From the NCBI RefSeq assembly GCF_028476545.1, contig NW_026732765.1, positions 302,001 to 366,000 of the forward strand: DNA of 64,000 nucleotides, read 5' to 3'. The notes below the pieces were generated by a model. The model was not told where the DNA came from and did not search any database. It was given only the letters and a program-made list of their open reading frames with translations. The translations under genes were made by a program, and so were the position numbers. The DNA is from Physella acuta. Lineage: Eukaryota > Mollusca > Gastropoda > Physidae. Shown here one piece after another: positions 1 to 20,315 of the stretch (positions are counted from its first letter, which is position 1; each line of letters opens with the position of its first letter).

Positions 1-312
1 CACTAAAACATCAGTAAAACATCAATAAAACAACACTAAAACATAAAAAAAGCATTATTTTCAGATCTTTTAGATTCCATTTACAGAGAATTGATGATAT
101 AATTTTTTTTACGATTATCGTGTACCAAATGTAAAATGCCCGCGTTAAATTTTTAATATATAATCATGAGCATCTGAAGTACAGAAATGATTATCAAAAT
201 AGATTCTTTTTTCCACTGCTTAAAAATGTTTTGAAAAAATGAAAAACAAACAGCATCAACTAATTATTTTCTAAGAAAGCTTTTAAAGAAAATGTGATGA
301 ATCTATTACATA
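1..312. other. AT-rich stretch, no gene seen
   Basis: No open frame, tRNA or recognisable repeat is seen up to the G-rich MITE that starts at 313. Confidence 0.4.
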
Positions 313-529
313 CAGTCTTTCTTCCAGACATTTTTTACCTGGGGGGGGGGGGGGGCACTTGAAATTTTTCGGGAAAGGGGGCGGACTAAACTTTCCGGGG
401 TGGGGGGGGGCGGAGACTGTTAAAAGTATATATTTTCTGTATAAATTCCATTTCGTGGTGGGGGGGGGGGTGGGGTGGGGTGGGGCGGTAGACCCTCTTT
501 GGGGGGTGGGATCCCTGGAAAAAACTCTA
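313..529 (+). mobile_element. G-run hAT-like MITE, copy 1
   Basis: Left end CAGTCTTTCTTCCAG and right end CTGGAAAAAACTCT are imperfect inverted repeats. Between them lie long G tracts and the family's internal AAGTATATATTTTCTG segment. Eight-base flanks ATTACATA (305-312) and ATGACATA (530-537) differ at one base and fit a hAT-type 8-bp target duplication. The better copy at 43326-43497 has exact duplications. Confidence 0.65.
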
Positions 530-545
530 ATGACATACGACATCG

Positions 546-1290
546 ATCACATCGGAAAGAAAATTATGGATGAGATTTAAACTAAAGGTATTTTTTGTTA
601 TATACTGTAATTTCACAATTGTATTTGACATTTAGAAAAACAAAAACGGAAAAATAAATCCAACCAAATTGATCTTTATGCGCTGAAAAAAATCAAAATG
701 TACGCTAAATTTAATTATGTAATTTAATAAAGCAAGCTGTTGGTGAAATAGAGTAGAATAGTAGGGCGTAAATTGATGAATGTTCTGTTACATCGATGGG
801 TGAGCCAATGTTCTAGTGTTCTAGTGGCGTGACTAGACGCTCCTGGGTGTGGTTCTAGACTTCAGTATGTAGACGTAAGGAAACACCACAACGTTTAGTC
901 GGTGTCAGAAACCGACAAAGAACAAGTTAGCCGTTGAGACAATTTTCAATGTGCAGGAACCTATACAATTATTCTTTGTATATGTATGCAAGAAATCATA
1001 TGATATGAAAAATATTGATCTATGTTTAAGCTTTAACGGTGGAGGATGGGGGGTAAACCTGTAACGACAATGCAACTCTTGCTAAAGCTAGAGTGGGTTA
1101 ATTCCTTACATAACCTACATTTAAAAAAAAACAACTAACCATAACTTTCATTAAATAAAAAATATAATGAATCAAGTTAACAACAAAAATAAGCAACCTA
1201 GTAATTACTCAAACCCAAACAATACAAATATGGACTAAACCTAACATGACAACCAAACGTGCCATTGGGATAGACTTTGGAAAAATCAGG
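546..1290. other. Unassigned stretch, possible 3' flank of the leftmost exons
   Basis: No coding exon is recognised. If the exon at 1291-1401 (-) is terminal, the part just below 1291 is its 3' UTR. No AATAAA is seen on the minus strand within about 230 nt of that stop. Confidence 0.3.
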
Positions 1291-8225
<6,935 letters not shown>

Positions 8226-8534
8226 CTGTAAAGTGAAATCAAAATAAACTCTTATTTACTACTAATTGTTCAGACATAACCTAAAGTTTACAGAAGGATC
8301 TTAGATCTATCAAATTTTAAAATAAAAAACATCAAATAAAACCATTTATCGTAAAATAAGTACCAAAGATCTGCAATTGATCCAGAACAGTAATCAAAAC
8401 TATTTACTGTTACTGAATTAATTACAACATCAGTTTAATATGGCTTAACTTATTCAAAAAATAATTTAAATAAAGCGGGAGTGATCTCCCCTAAACTTCC
8501 TCGCATATCTTCTATAATATGTAATTCTTTACGA

Positions 8535-8775
8535 GACACCACCACGTAAATGCTAAGCTGTCCCTACCCCGCTCTCTAGGCAAATTGATACCACCCCCGG
8601 TCCCTCCCCACCAGTGTGGTCAGCTGTGGTTCACGTCGAAAGTTTACAATCGTAGAGCCGGGTCGAATCAGTGACGGGGTGGGGGTGGTAGGGATATGTC
8701 TAGAGAGGAAGAGAGGGGGCTGTTAGGCGCGCTTACAGCTTGGTGTTTTCTATGGTCTCCACGAAGAGAATTTTA
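8535..8775. mobile_element. Fold-back element with long inverted arms
   Basis: The left arm (about 8535-8605) and right arm (about 8685-8775) are imperfect reverse complements of about 70-80 bp; for example GGTGGTAGGGATAT on the right matches ATACCACC on the left. A half-copy of the same element follows the (TA)n array at 17893. Confidence 0.6.
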
Positions 8776-9270
8776 TATATATACTAGCCGTCCCGGCCAG
8801 GCCCTGCTCTGGCTTCTGTGAAAAACCTTTCTGTTAAAGACCATTACCTGTGTGTTTAGTAATCATCATAAACCCGGCATTGCACACCCAAACCAAAACC
8901 AAAACAACAAAACGCAAACATAACGCTAACACAATTACAAATACAAACGAAAACAAAAACCTAACAACTAACCCAACCACAACCACAAACACCAATAAGA
9001 ACACAAAGAAAAAAAAACGAAAAAGCAAACGAAAACAAACCAAATCCAAATGCAAAACCAACCACAAACCCAAAGAAAAAAACACAAACGAAAAAACAAA
9101 CGAAAACAAACCAAATACAAACGCAAAACCAACCACAAACACAAATACAAACACAAACGCAAAGAAAATAAAACACAAACGAAAACGAAAAAAGAAAGAA
9201 CAAAAACGAACCAAATCAAAACGCAACCACTAACGCAAACCCAACCTAAACACAAAGAAAACACTAACGC
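8776..9270. repeat. CTAGCCGTCCCGGCC-headed repeat with an A/C-rich tail
   Basis: After a short TA run comes CTAGCCGTCCCGGCCAGGCC, then a long run of AAC/AAAC/ACAA words to about 9270. The same unit occurs inverted at 31090-31275, again next to a (TA)n array. Open frames on both strands here are low-complexity artefacts. Confidence 0.65.
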
Positions 9271-9279
9271 GAACATGAG

Positions 9280-9760
9280 CGCACAGTGCTCAGAGTCTAG
9301 CCCGGGGCGGAATCGCCTGTTTCAGCTTAATAAACGACTATAGTACCCCAACTTATTCATAGTCTTTTGCACTCACTTTAATGAACGTAGGCGCGAAACC
9401 GAACACGGGAGGCCCGGGACCCCAAAATAGCACCCTGTCTGGGCGCCAGAGGACGCACCATGACGTCACCGCCTGATTGAACTTAGTAAACGACTATAGT
9501 ACACATAACTTATTCATAGTCTTTGGAACTCACGCGAACGTAGATACCAAAGCGTACACCGGAAGGGCGCCAAATAGCACCCTGTCGGGGTGCCGGAGGA
9601 CGCCCGGATTTGATTCACTTAAAGACTATAGTAACCTTTCTTACCCATAGTCTATCGCACTGTTAAAAACAAAACTATGCAGCATAGCGCTCACATGATA
9701 GCCCAGGGTGCCAAATCGAACCGTGCAAGGGCGCCGGCGGACGCGCCTGTTTCAATTTAG
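9280..9760. repeat. Tandem repeat, about three units of 130-155 bp
   Basis: Recurrent landmarks are GACTATAGTA, TTATTCATAGTC or CCCATAGTCTA, and GGCGCCGGxGGACGC (near 9440, 9590 and 9730). Units are diverged and unequal in length. A further diverged unit lies at 3600-3890. Confidence 0.7.
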
Positions 9761-10315
9761 TGATCAAAAATGATAATACTCCAAGCTTATCCGTAAATGG
9801 AAAGAAATAAACATATATAGGATTTGTAGGACCTGGCTTATATTAAATGTTATTGATTTAAAAAAAAAATATTGAACAGTATGTTCAGTGTATAGAATAA
9901 ATAAAAGGCAGTGTTAAAAATACCTAACGACATTGCACTTAATCAATCCCCGCTAATTATGTAATTATTTTTTTTTCTTAACACCAAAAACAAAGTAATA
10001 AAATGTAAATTCTTTCTTCTTAAGAATTTTTTTTATTAAAGGGAAGTAACTGTGCAGTCAATACATTTCCGACACAATTTTAGAAATTTTATAAACGTCG
10101 ATACACTTTTTAAAAATTTTATGTCGCGTTCATAATTGAAAATTATTCTTCTAAGTAAATAGAATGAAAATTGTTTTTAAAGACTTTCAATGGTCATTTT
10201 TTGACTCGTAAATTTAGACTTTGAGCACGATAAAAAATCTAACACTTAAATCCGTAGAAGTGTCAACGACAAACTTTTTTTATGCCTCACGTTACAGAAC
10301 TAAGCTTTATATATT

Positions 10316-10459
<144 letters not shown>

Positions 10460-11029
10460 TAGGCATACTGCCTAGCTTCGCTTAGGTTTTCAAAAGCATT
10501 TGTTGATAATTTGAATACTAATTATTTAGTGATGGATGAGGTATGGAGTGCTTAAATTTAAACAGTAATGCTAATTTTAGAGAAGATGTTGTTGATTGTT
10601 GCTTATCATCGGTTGTGAAAGAAATTATTTGAAAGTACGCAATTTATGACTAAAATGGAAATAGAACTACAGAGGTTCCATGAACAGTACATTCAAAAAT
10701 TTCTATTACATTGACTTTTAAAATTATTTTTTAAATTTAATTATGATACGTAGCTTAATTGGTAACTTATTTTTTTACTAAAGCAAATGCTATACTTTGT
10801 CATTTTCTGTTTCTGTTTAAAATAGTATACAATTATTTGAAAAATAATTATTTAAATAGGTTACCTCCCTTGAAAATAGACCGAGTGACGTATGTCTTTG
10901 TTTTCTTTTTTTAAACCAACAGTTGCTATTCTTATATAAGAAAATACGATAAATGAACATATTTAACGACTACAATGCTTTTTTCCGACGGAAATAAAGT
11001 TTTTTTGTTATCCTCCAGGGTCGGTTTAC
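10460..11029. other. Unassigned AT-rich stretch before the satellite
   Basis: No gene recognised. Sequence resembling the satellite begins to appear around 11000-11040. Confidence 0.4.
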
Positions 11030-14000
11030 GACCTCAAATAATATTAAGGGGATCGTTCGTCAATTTATTTATATACATCTCATATAAGGAGAATTTCACT
11101 CGCGGTCATGTTTTTGCCCTGGTCGAGGGCTTTGAGTCTGACCAACAGTTTTTCCATAGGGCCTAGTCATCTATAGAAGTGTATGCAAAACATGAGCATG
11201 ATGTACAGAGGTTAAGTAACCTAAAAATTGTGTTGAAAATTCCCTGTTTTCCCCATAAAATACAAAGATTATATAGCGAAATACAACTGGTCAGTTTTGA
11301 CCTATTTACGTAGTTTTCCCAGATATGCCGAGTTTTTTGTGACACCCTTAGGTGTTCTTCTATCACCTCACAAAATATCAAGGGGGGTCGTCGGATGAAA
11401 TTTTTTTTTTCGTAATAGAGCTCATATAAAGAGAATTTCACTCGCGGTCACTTTTTAGCCCTCGTCGAGGGTTTTGAGTGTAACCGACAGTTTTCCCTAA
11501 AAGTCAAGCCATTGACCTATGAGCATGCAAAAAATTAGCCAGATATTCTGAGCTTAAGTACCCTAAAGTCTGTGTTGAAACGACCCACTGTTTTTCCCAT
11601 AAAATACAAAGATTATATAGGGAAATACGACTGGTCAGTTTTGACCGCTTTACGAAGTTTTCCCAGATATGCCGAGTTTTTTGTGACACCCCTAGGTGTT
11701 CTTCTACCACCTCACAAAATATCAAGGGGGGTCGTCGGTGGAAATTTTTTTACGTAATAGAGCTCATATAAATAGAATTTCACTCGCGGTCACTTTTTAG
11801 CCCTCGTCGAGGGCTTTGAGTGTAACCGACAGTTTTCCCTAAAGGTCAAGCCATTGACCTAGGAGCATGCAAACAATTAGCCAGATATACTGAGCTTAAG
11901 TACCCTAAAGTCTGCGTTGAAATGACCCTCTGTTTTTCCCATAAAATACAAAGATTATATAGGGAAATACAACTGGTCAGTTTTGACCGCTTTACGAAGT
12001 TTTCCCAGATATGCCGAGTTTTTCGTGACACCCCTAGGTGTTCTTCTAACACCTCACAAAATATCAAGGGGGGTCGTCGGAGGAAATTTTTTTTCGTAAT
12101 AGAGCTCATATAAAGAGAATTTCACTCGCGGTCACTTTTTAGCCCTCGTCGAGGGCTTTGAGTGTAACCGACAGGTCTGCCTTACGACCAAGCCATTTAC
12201 CTATAAGCATGCCAAAACTTAGCCAGATGTAAAGAGGGTAAGTGCCCTAAAATCCGTTTGGAAATGACCCTCTGTTTTCCCCATAAAATACAAAGATTAT
12301 ATAGGGAAATACAACTGGTCAGTTTTGACCCCTTTACGAAGTTTTCCCAGATATGCCGAGTTTTTTGTGACACCCCAAGGTGTTCTCCTACCACCTCACA
12401 AAATTTCAAGGGGGGTCGTCGGAGGAATTTTTTTTTCGTAATAGAGCTCATGTAAAGAGAATTTCACTCGCGGTCACTTTTTAGCCCTCGTCGAGGGCTT
12501 TGAGTGTAACCGACAGTTTTCCCTAAAGGTCAAGCCATTTACCTATAAGCATGCCAAAACTGAGCCAGATGTAAAGAGGGTAAGTGCCATAAAATCCGTT
12601 TTAAAATGACCGTCTGTTTTCCCCATAAAATACAAAGATTATATAGGGAAATACGACTGGTCAGTTTTGATCCATTTCCCGATTTTTCCCGGACATGGCG
12701 AGTTTTTTGTGACACCCCAAGGCGTTCTCCTACCACCTCACAAAATATCAAGGGGGGTCGTCGGAGGAATTTTTTTTTTTCGTAATAGAGCTCATATAAA
12801 GAGAATTTCACTCGCGGTCACTTTTTAGCCCTCGTCGAGGGCTTTGGGTGTAACCGACAGTTTTCCCTAAAGGTCAAGCCATTGACCTAGGAGCATGCAA
12901 AAAATTAGCCAGATATACTGAGCTTAAGTACCCTAAAGTCTGCGTTGAAATGACCCTCTGTTTTTCCCATAAAATACAAAGATTATATAGGGAAATACAA
13001 CTGGTCAGTTTTGACCCCTTTACGAAGTTTTCCCAGATATGCCGAGTTTTTTGTGACACCCCAAGGTGTTCTCCTACCACCTCACAAAATTTCAAGGGGG
13101 GTCGTCGGAGGAATTTTTTTTTCGTAATAGATCTCATATAAAGAGAATTTCACTCGCGGTCACTTTTTAGCCCTCGTCGAGGGCTTTGAGTGTAACCGAC
13201 AGTTTTCCCTAAAGGTCAAGCCATTTACCTATAAGCATGCCAAAACTGAGCCAGATGTAAAGAGGGTAAGTGCCATAAAATCCGTTTTGAAATGACCCTC
13301 TGTTTTCCCCATAAAATACAAAGATTATATAGGGAAATACGACTGGTCAGTTTTTACCCATTTCCCGATTTTTCCCGGACATGGCGAGTTTTTTGTGACA
13401 CCCCAAGGCGTTCTCCTACCACCTCACAAAATATCAAGGGGGGTCGTCGGAGGAATTTCTTTTTCGTAATAGAGCTCATATAAAGAGAATTTCACTCGCG
13501 GTCACTTTTTAGCCCTCGTCGAGGGCTTTGAGTGTAACCGACAGTTTTTCCTAAAGGTCAAGCCATTGACCTAGGAGCATGCAAAAAATTAGCCAGATAT
13601 ACTGAGCTTAAGTATCCTAAAGTCTGCGTTGAAATGACCCTCTGTTTTTCCCATAAAATACAAAGATTATATAGGGAAATACAACTGGTCAGTTTTGACC
13701 CCTTTACGAAGTTTTCCCAGATATGCCGAGTTTTTTGTGACACCCCAAGGTGTTCTCCTACCACCTCACAAAATTTCAAGGGGGGTCGTCGGAGGAATTT
13801 TTTTTTCGTAATAGAGCTCATATAAAGAGAATTTCACTCGCGGTCACTTTTTAGCCCTCGTCGAGGGCTTTGAGTGTAACCGACAGTTTTCCCTAAAGGT
13901 CAAGCCATTGACCTAGGAGCATGCAAAAAATAAGCCAGATATACTGAGCTTAAGTACCCTAAAGTCTGCGTTGAAATGACCCTCTGTTTTTCCCATAAAA

Positions 14001-17000
14001 TACAAAGATTATATAGGGAAATACAACTGGTCAGTTTTGACCCCTTTACGAAGTTTTCCCAGATATGCCGAGTTTTTTGTGACACCCCAAGGTGTTCTCC
14101 TACCACCTCACAAAATTTCAAGGGGGGTCGTCGGAGGAATTTTTTTTTCGTAATAGAGCTCATATAAAGAGAATTTCACTCGCGGTCACTTTTTAGCCCT
14201 CGTCGAGGGCTTTGAGTGTAACCGACAGTTTTCCCTAAAGGTCAAGCCATTGACCTAAGAGTATGCAAAAAATTAGCCAGATATACTGAGTTTAAGTACC
14301 CTAAAGTCTGCGTTGAAATGACCCTCTGTTTTTCCCATAAAATACAAAGATTATATAGGGAAATACAACTGGTCAGTTTTGACCCCTTTACGAAGTTTTC
14401 CCAGATATGCCGAGTTTTTTGTGACACCCCAATGTGTTCTCCTACCACCTCACAAAATTTCAAGGGGGGTCGTCGGAGGAATTTTTTTTTCGTAATAGAG
14501 CTCATATAAAGAGAATTTCACTCGCGGTCACTTTTTAGCCCTCGTCAAGGGCTTTCAGTGTAACCGACAGTTTTCCCTAAAGGTCAAGCCATTTACCTAT
14601 AAGCATGCCAAAACTGAGCCAGATGTAAAGAGGGTAAGTGCCATAAAATCCGTTTTGAAATGACCCTCTGTTTTCCCCATAAAATACAAAGATTATATAG
14701 GGAAATACGACTGGTCAGTTTTGACCCATTTCCCGATTTTTCCCGGACATGGCGAGTTTTTTGTGACACCCCAAGACGTTCTCCTACCACCTCACAAAAT
14801 ATCAAGGGGGGTCGTCGGAGGAATTTTTTTTTCGTAATAGAGCTCATATAAAGAGAATTTCACTCGCGGTCACTTTTTAGCCCTGGTCGAGGGCTTTGAG
14901 TGTAACCGACAGTTTTCCCTAAAGGTCAAGCCATTGACCTAAGAGTATGCAAAAAATTAGCCAGATATACTGAGTTTAAGTACCCTAAAGGCTGCGTTGA
15001 AATGACCCTCTGTTTTTCCCATAAAATACAAAGATTATATAGGGAAATACGACTGGTCAGTTTTGACCCATTTCCCGATTTTTCCCGGACATGGCGAGTT
15101 TTTTGTGACACCCCAAGGCGTTCTCCTACCACCTCACAAAATATCAAGGGGGGTCGTCGGAGGATTTTTTTTTTCGTAATAGAGCTCATATAAAGAGAAT
15201 TTCACTCGCGGTCACTTTTTAGCCCTCGTCGAGGGCTTTGAGTGTAACCGACAGTTTTTCCTAAAGGTCAAGCCATTGACCTAGGAGCATGCAAAAAATT
15301 AGCCAGATATACTGAGCTTAAGTATCCTAAAGTCTGCGTTGAAATGACCCTCTGTTTTTCCCATAAAATACAAAGATTATATAGGGAAATACAACTGGTC
15401 AGTTTTGACCCCTTTACGAAGTTTTCCCAGATATGCCGAGTTTTTTGTGACACCCCAAGGTGTTCTCCTACCACCTCACAAAATTTCAAGGGGGGTCGTC
15501 GGAGGAATTTTTTTTTCGTAATAGAGCTCATATAAAGAGAATTTCACTCGCGGTCACTTTTTAGCCCTCGTCGAGGGCTTTGAGTGTAACCGACAGTTTT
15601 CCCTAAAGGTCAAGCCATTGACCTAGGAGCATGCAAAAAATAAGCCAGATATACTGAGCTTAAGTACCCTAAAGTCTGCGTTGAAATGACCCTCTGTTTT
15701 TCCCATAAAATACAAAGATTATATAGGGAAATACAACTGGTCAGTTTTGACCCCTTTACGAAGTTTTCCCAGATATGCCGAGTTTTTTGTGACACCCCAA
15801 GGTGTTCTCCTACCACCTCACAAAATTTCAAGGGGGGTCGTCGGAGGAATTTTTTTTTCGTAATAGAGCTCATATAAAGAGAATTTCACTCGCGGTCACT
15901 TTTTAGCCCTCGTCGAGGGCTTTGAGTGTAACCGACAGTTTTCCCTAAAGGTCAAGCCATTGACCTAAGAGTATGCAAAAAATTAGCCAGATATACTGAG
16001 TTTAAGTACCCTAAAGTCTGCGTTGAAATGACCCTCTGTTTTTCCCATAAAATACAAAGATTATATAGGGAAATACAACTGGTCAGTTTTGACCCCTTTA
16101 CGAAGTTTTCCCAGATATGCCGAGTTTTTTGTGACACCCCAATGTGTTCTCCTACCACCTCACAAAATTTCAAGGGGGGTCGTCGGAGGAATTTTTTTTT
16201 CGTAATAGAGCTCATATAAAGAGAATTTCACTCGCGGTCACTTTTTAGCCCTCGTCAAGGGCTTTCAGTGTAACCGACAGTTTTCCCTAAAGGTCAAGCC
16301 ATTTACCTATAAGCATGCCAAAACTGAGCCAGATGTAAAGAGGGTAAGTGCCATAAAATCCGTTTTGAAATGACCCTCTGTTTTCCCCATAAAATACAAA
16401 GATTATATAGGGAAATACGACTGGTCAGTTTTGACCCATTTCCCGATTTTTCCCGGACATGGCGAGTTTTTTGTGACACCCCAAGACGTTCTCCTACCAC
16501 CTCACAAAATATCAAGGGGGGTCGTCGGAGGAATTTTTTTTTCGTAATAGAGCTCATATAAAGAGAATTTCACTCGCGGTCACTTTTTAGCCCTGGTCGA
16601 GGGCTTTGAGTGTAACCGACAGTTTTCCCTAAAGGTCAAGCCATTGACCTAAGAGTATGCAAAAAATTAGCCAGATATACTGAGTTTAAGTACCCTAAAG
16701 GCTGCGTTGAAATGACCCTCTGTTTTTCCCATAAAATACAAAGATTATATAGGGAAATACGACTGGTCAGTTTTGACCCATTTCCCGATTTTTCCCGGAC
16801 ATGGCGAGTTTTTTGTGACACCCCAAGGCGTTCTCCTACCACCTCACAAAATATCAAGGGGGGTCGTCGGAGGATTTTTTTTTTCGTAATAGAGCTCATA
16901 TAAAGAGAATTTCACTCGCGGTCACTTTTTAGCCCTCGTCGAGGGCTTTGAGTGTAACCGACAGTTTTCCCTAAAGGTCAAGCCATTGTCCTAGGAGCAT

Positions 17001-17588
17001 GCAAAAAATTAGCCAGATATACTGAGCTTAAGTATCCTAAAGTCTGCGTTGAAATGACCCTCTGTTTTTCCCATAAAATACAAAGATTATATAGGGAAAT
17101 ACAACTGGTCAGTTTTGACCCCTTTACGAAGTTTTCCCAGATATGCCGAGTTTTTTGTGACACCCCAAGGTGTTCTCCTACCACCTCACAAAATTTCAAG
17201 GGGGGTCGTCGGAGGAATTTTTTTTTCGTAATAGAGCTCATATAAAGAGAATTTCACTCGCGGTCACTTTTTAGCCCTCGTCGAGGGCTTTGAGTCAAAC
17301 CGATAGTTTTCCCTAAAGGTCAAGCCATTGACCTAAGAGTATGCAAAAAATTAGCCAGATATACTGAGTTTAAGTACCCTAAAGGCTGCGTTGAAATGAC
17401 CCTCTGTTTTTCCCATAAAATACAAAGATTATATAGGGAAATACAACTGGTCAGTTTTGACCCCTTTACGAAGTTTTCCCAGATATGCCGAGTTTTTTGT
17501 GACACCCCAAGGTGTTGTCCTACCACCTCACAAAATTTCAAGGGGGGTCGTCGGAGGAATTTTTTTTTCGTAATATAGCCCATATAAG
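11030..17588. repeat. Satellite array of about 19 units of ~342 bp
   Basis: The marker CTCGCGGTCA recurs near 11441, 11783, 12125, 12467, 12811, 13153, 13495, 13837 and on to 17257, almost always 342 bp apart. Each unit holds ACTGGTCAGTTTTGACC, TTTTTTGTGACACCCC, GGGGTCGTCGGAGGAA and the near-palindrome GCCCTCGTCGAGGGC. Edge units (11.0-12.1 kb) are most diverged and inner units most alike, as unequal exchange predicts. Because 342 is divisible by three, each unit shows the same short open frames on both strands (about 87 and 63 codons); these are not genes. The right edge breaks into unrelated GC-rich sequence at 17589. Confidence 0.97.
13540..16959. repeat. Higher-order repeat, 2 x 1710 bp (five satellite units each)
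   Basis: Two blocks, about 13540-15249 and 15250-16959, repeat the same ordered series of five unit variants. Diagnostic changes recur 1710 bp apart: CCCCAATGTGTTC (14428 and 16138), CTCGTCAAGGGCTTTCAG (14540 and 16250), CCCTGGTCGAGGG (14880 and 16590), and ACAGTTTTTCC (13541 and 15251). A third block begins at 16960 and soon diverges. Confidence 0.93.
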
Positions 17589-17745
17589 GCGCCGGTCAGT
17601 CGAGGTCAGTTTTGACCCCCTCTCCGTAGACTTTTTGGCCAACCGTCACCGGCCCTCGTGTTCTATCGCCCCAAGGCACCATCGTGCCAAATTTGACGCG
17701 CCTGCGGCGCCGGGAAGTGCCCTATCGGGCACCCGACCACTTTGC

Positions 17746-18060
<315 letters not shown>

Positions 18061-18435
18061 TGATTAGAAGCAGAAAATTTAGCTTTTTAACGATTTGAAA
18101 CTTACGGGAGGTTGCTAAGAGGAGGTGGCTTTCACGGGGGGTAGGGTGGGGTAGTGAGGGTGTATGGGGGGGGGGGGGGGGGGGCTATCGTCCTTCACGA
18201 GTTACCTATAGTGTTTTAAAGCAAATATTTTCAGTTGCAGCATTGGTAGTGTCGAATTCACACATTTTGAATTACTCAAAAGTAAAAAATAAAACAACTA
18301 AAAAGCAGCGTGCGCATACGGGTCGACTTGTTCTTATGAAACTGTAATGGGGACGCCACTACCAGTCCAATCGGGCTTGAGAATTTTTTTTTAATTTTTT
18401 AAAATTTGTTTTTTTTTGTTTACCTACATTTTAAA

Positions 18436-19560
18436 TAAATCGGGAGTGATCTCCCCTAAACTTTCTCGAATATTCTAATATAACATTACGGGGGATGGCA
18501 ACTCAGGACATAGACAATATTTGTAATCCATTTTTAATTAAACTTTTTAGCGCAATTTCCATTCTGGAGAATTGCGTTTATTAACCCGTCATTTCTGGAT
18601 GTATGAATGAATGGATGGATGGATGTGTGTCCGCAGCTTTAAGTCGTATCTCCTCCTCAACGAAGCAACATCGATGACTAGTTCCGAAAGCAATTATGTT
18701 AAGCAAGTTACGAGGATGAACATAGGCCATAAAAATTACGGGTTTCTTTCATGGATTTCCCGGAAAAGCCAAAAAAACTTTTAAAAAAGCAGTTTTTGGC
18801 CCATATCTCGGCAACCAGACCACTAAGCGACTTGAAACATGTACCAATCGATTCCTGCCATAATTTAGAACAATATTGCAGAAGAAAGTTTTCAAAAATA
18901 TCCTTTCGTTCGGTCACAAAATTTTTTTTTGAATTAATTAAAATTTGGACCGAATTAGTAGGCATTTTTTCCAACCACACCACACGCGTCATCACGTTCA
19001 ATAGCTGCGCCATCGCGTTCCATGGCTGCGCCATCACGTTCAGTAGGCGCGCAATGATTTTTAGTCATGTAACTCTATTGTAAATAAAACATGTAAAATA
19101 CTGAAAAAATTAATAAAAAACATTTTAATAACTAACCAATGGTTTTACTAACCCTGCTCTTGATTTACGATACGACAGAGCTATTTTTAGATAACATAAG
19201 GAAATTGCGCTAAAATTGTCACTAGACTTTTTAATTACCTTGTTTATAATAGACTAGAATCTCGTTAAAAAAGAATTGCGCACCAAGTGAACGCCAAATA
19301 AAATGTGCATAATAGTGCGGGATATTATTAGTACTTTATAAATTCACATGCGTTTTTTGAGAAATCGGAAATAGCGTAAATTACTACTTCCGGTCAACGG
19401 AAATTATTCAAAATTTGACAGAAGGCAGAGAATAAGATCTTTAACTTACATGTGAAATTTCATTTATCTATCTGAAATATTACTCAAGTTATAGACTTTT
19501 GAAAAAAGTTTTAGCCCGATTAAAACAAGTCCCATATACTTCGTATGTGATGAAGTAGCA
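18436..19560 (+). mobile_element. ACTTTCTCG-family nonautonomous element, split by a second MITE
   Basis: It begins CGGGAGTGATCTCCCC and ACTTTCTCGAATATTC and resumes at 19213 with GACTAGAATCTCGTTA, as in the uninterrupted copies at 43553-44243 and 52052-52743. The interruption is the TA-flanked MITE at 18550-19210. It ends near CATATACTTCGTATGTGATG, diverged from the ACGAGAAAGT end of other copies. Confidence 0.75.
18550..19210 (+). mobile_element. mariner-like MITE with GCGCAATTTCC termini
   Basis: Terminal inverted repeats GCGCAATTTCC and GGAAATTGCGC are exact and flanked by TA on both sides (18548-18549, 19211-19212), the Tc1/mariner target pattern. It carries an internal (ATGG)n tract near 18610. 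A 395-bp relative in the other orientation lies at 34430-34824. No transposase frame is seen. Confidence 0.78.
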
Positions 19561-20315
19561 AGGTGTATACCGTTGAAAACTGTCAAAATTTTATGTGAAC
19601 TTTGTGCACGATTAAAATATATAATAATACACTACTATTTAAATATCTTCAAAGGAAAACGTGGGTCACTATATTATCTATTGGATACTGTTACATTACA
19701 TTAAAAAAACCAGTTATCTGACTTAACCTTGATATTTTATTATTATAGACGGCTTAGACGACACGTCTTGTCTCTTGCTCTATGTTCAGTATCATGCTTC
19801 TTAGTTACACATCAGCTGCGTATCCGCTACACGGTAAACGTTGAGTATACAAGGGACATAGCTACAACATACCCAATACAAGGGACTAACAAGACACAAT
19901 TTAACAGATAGGCCTACCTTTACTAATATTTAGGGAGAGACCCGCTTTTCTTTACAGTTTTTTTAAGTGTATTATTATATATATTTAAAGTAAATCGTTT
20001 TTTTCTCTTTTTTTTTACAAGTTTTTATTTAACTTGCTTCTTTTCTCTGTCGTCTGTCTGTCTTAATCCTATATCGAAACGGTAGAGCGAAATTTCGGGA
20101 ACTTCTAACCGATCAATTTATCTGAAATTTGGCACCCAATGACAATGCAAAATGACATTAAATTTTACTTAACTGGACGCCTAATTATTTTTTTATGAAT
20201 TAATTAAAATTTTCGGAAAGTAGTAGGTAGTCTTATCCTACTTTTCCGCACTATTATACGCGCGTTAACATGTTCATTTGGTGCGCAATAGGTTTTAGTC
20301 ATGCAACTCTATTAT

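Noticed and set aside
8834-9343. Overlapping 80-130 codon frames, Lys/Asn/Thr-rich on plus, Phe/Val/Cys-rich on minus
   Set aside because: Low-complexity A/C-rich repeat read in several frames.
11163-17583. Many 60-90 codon frames on both strands between 11 and 17.6 kb
   Set aside because: They repeat every 342 bp and are part of the satellite unit; no start context, splice sites or domain.
11030-17588. CRISPR-like array
   Set aside because: Units are long, contiguous and spacer-free; this is a eukaryotic satellite.
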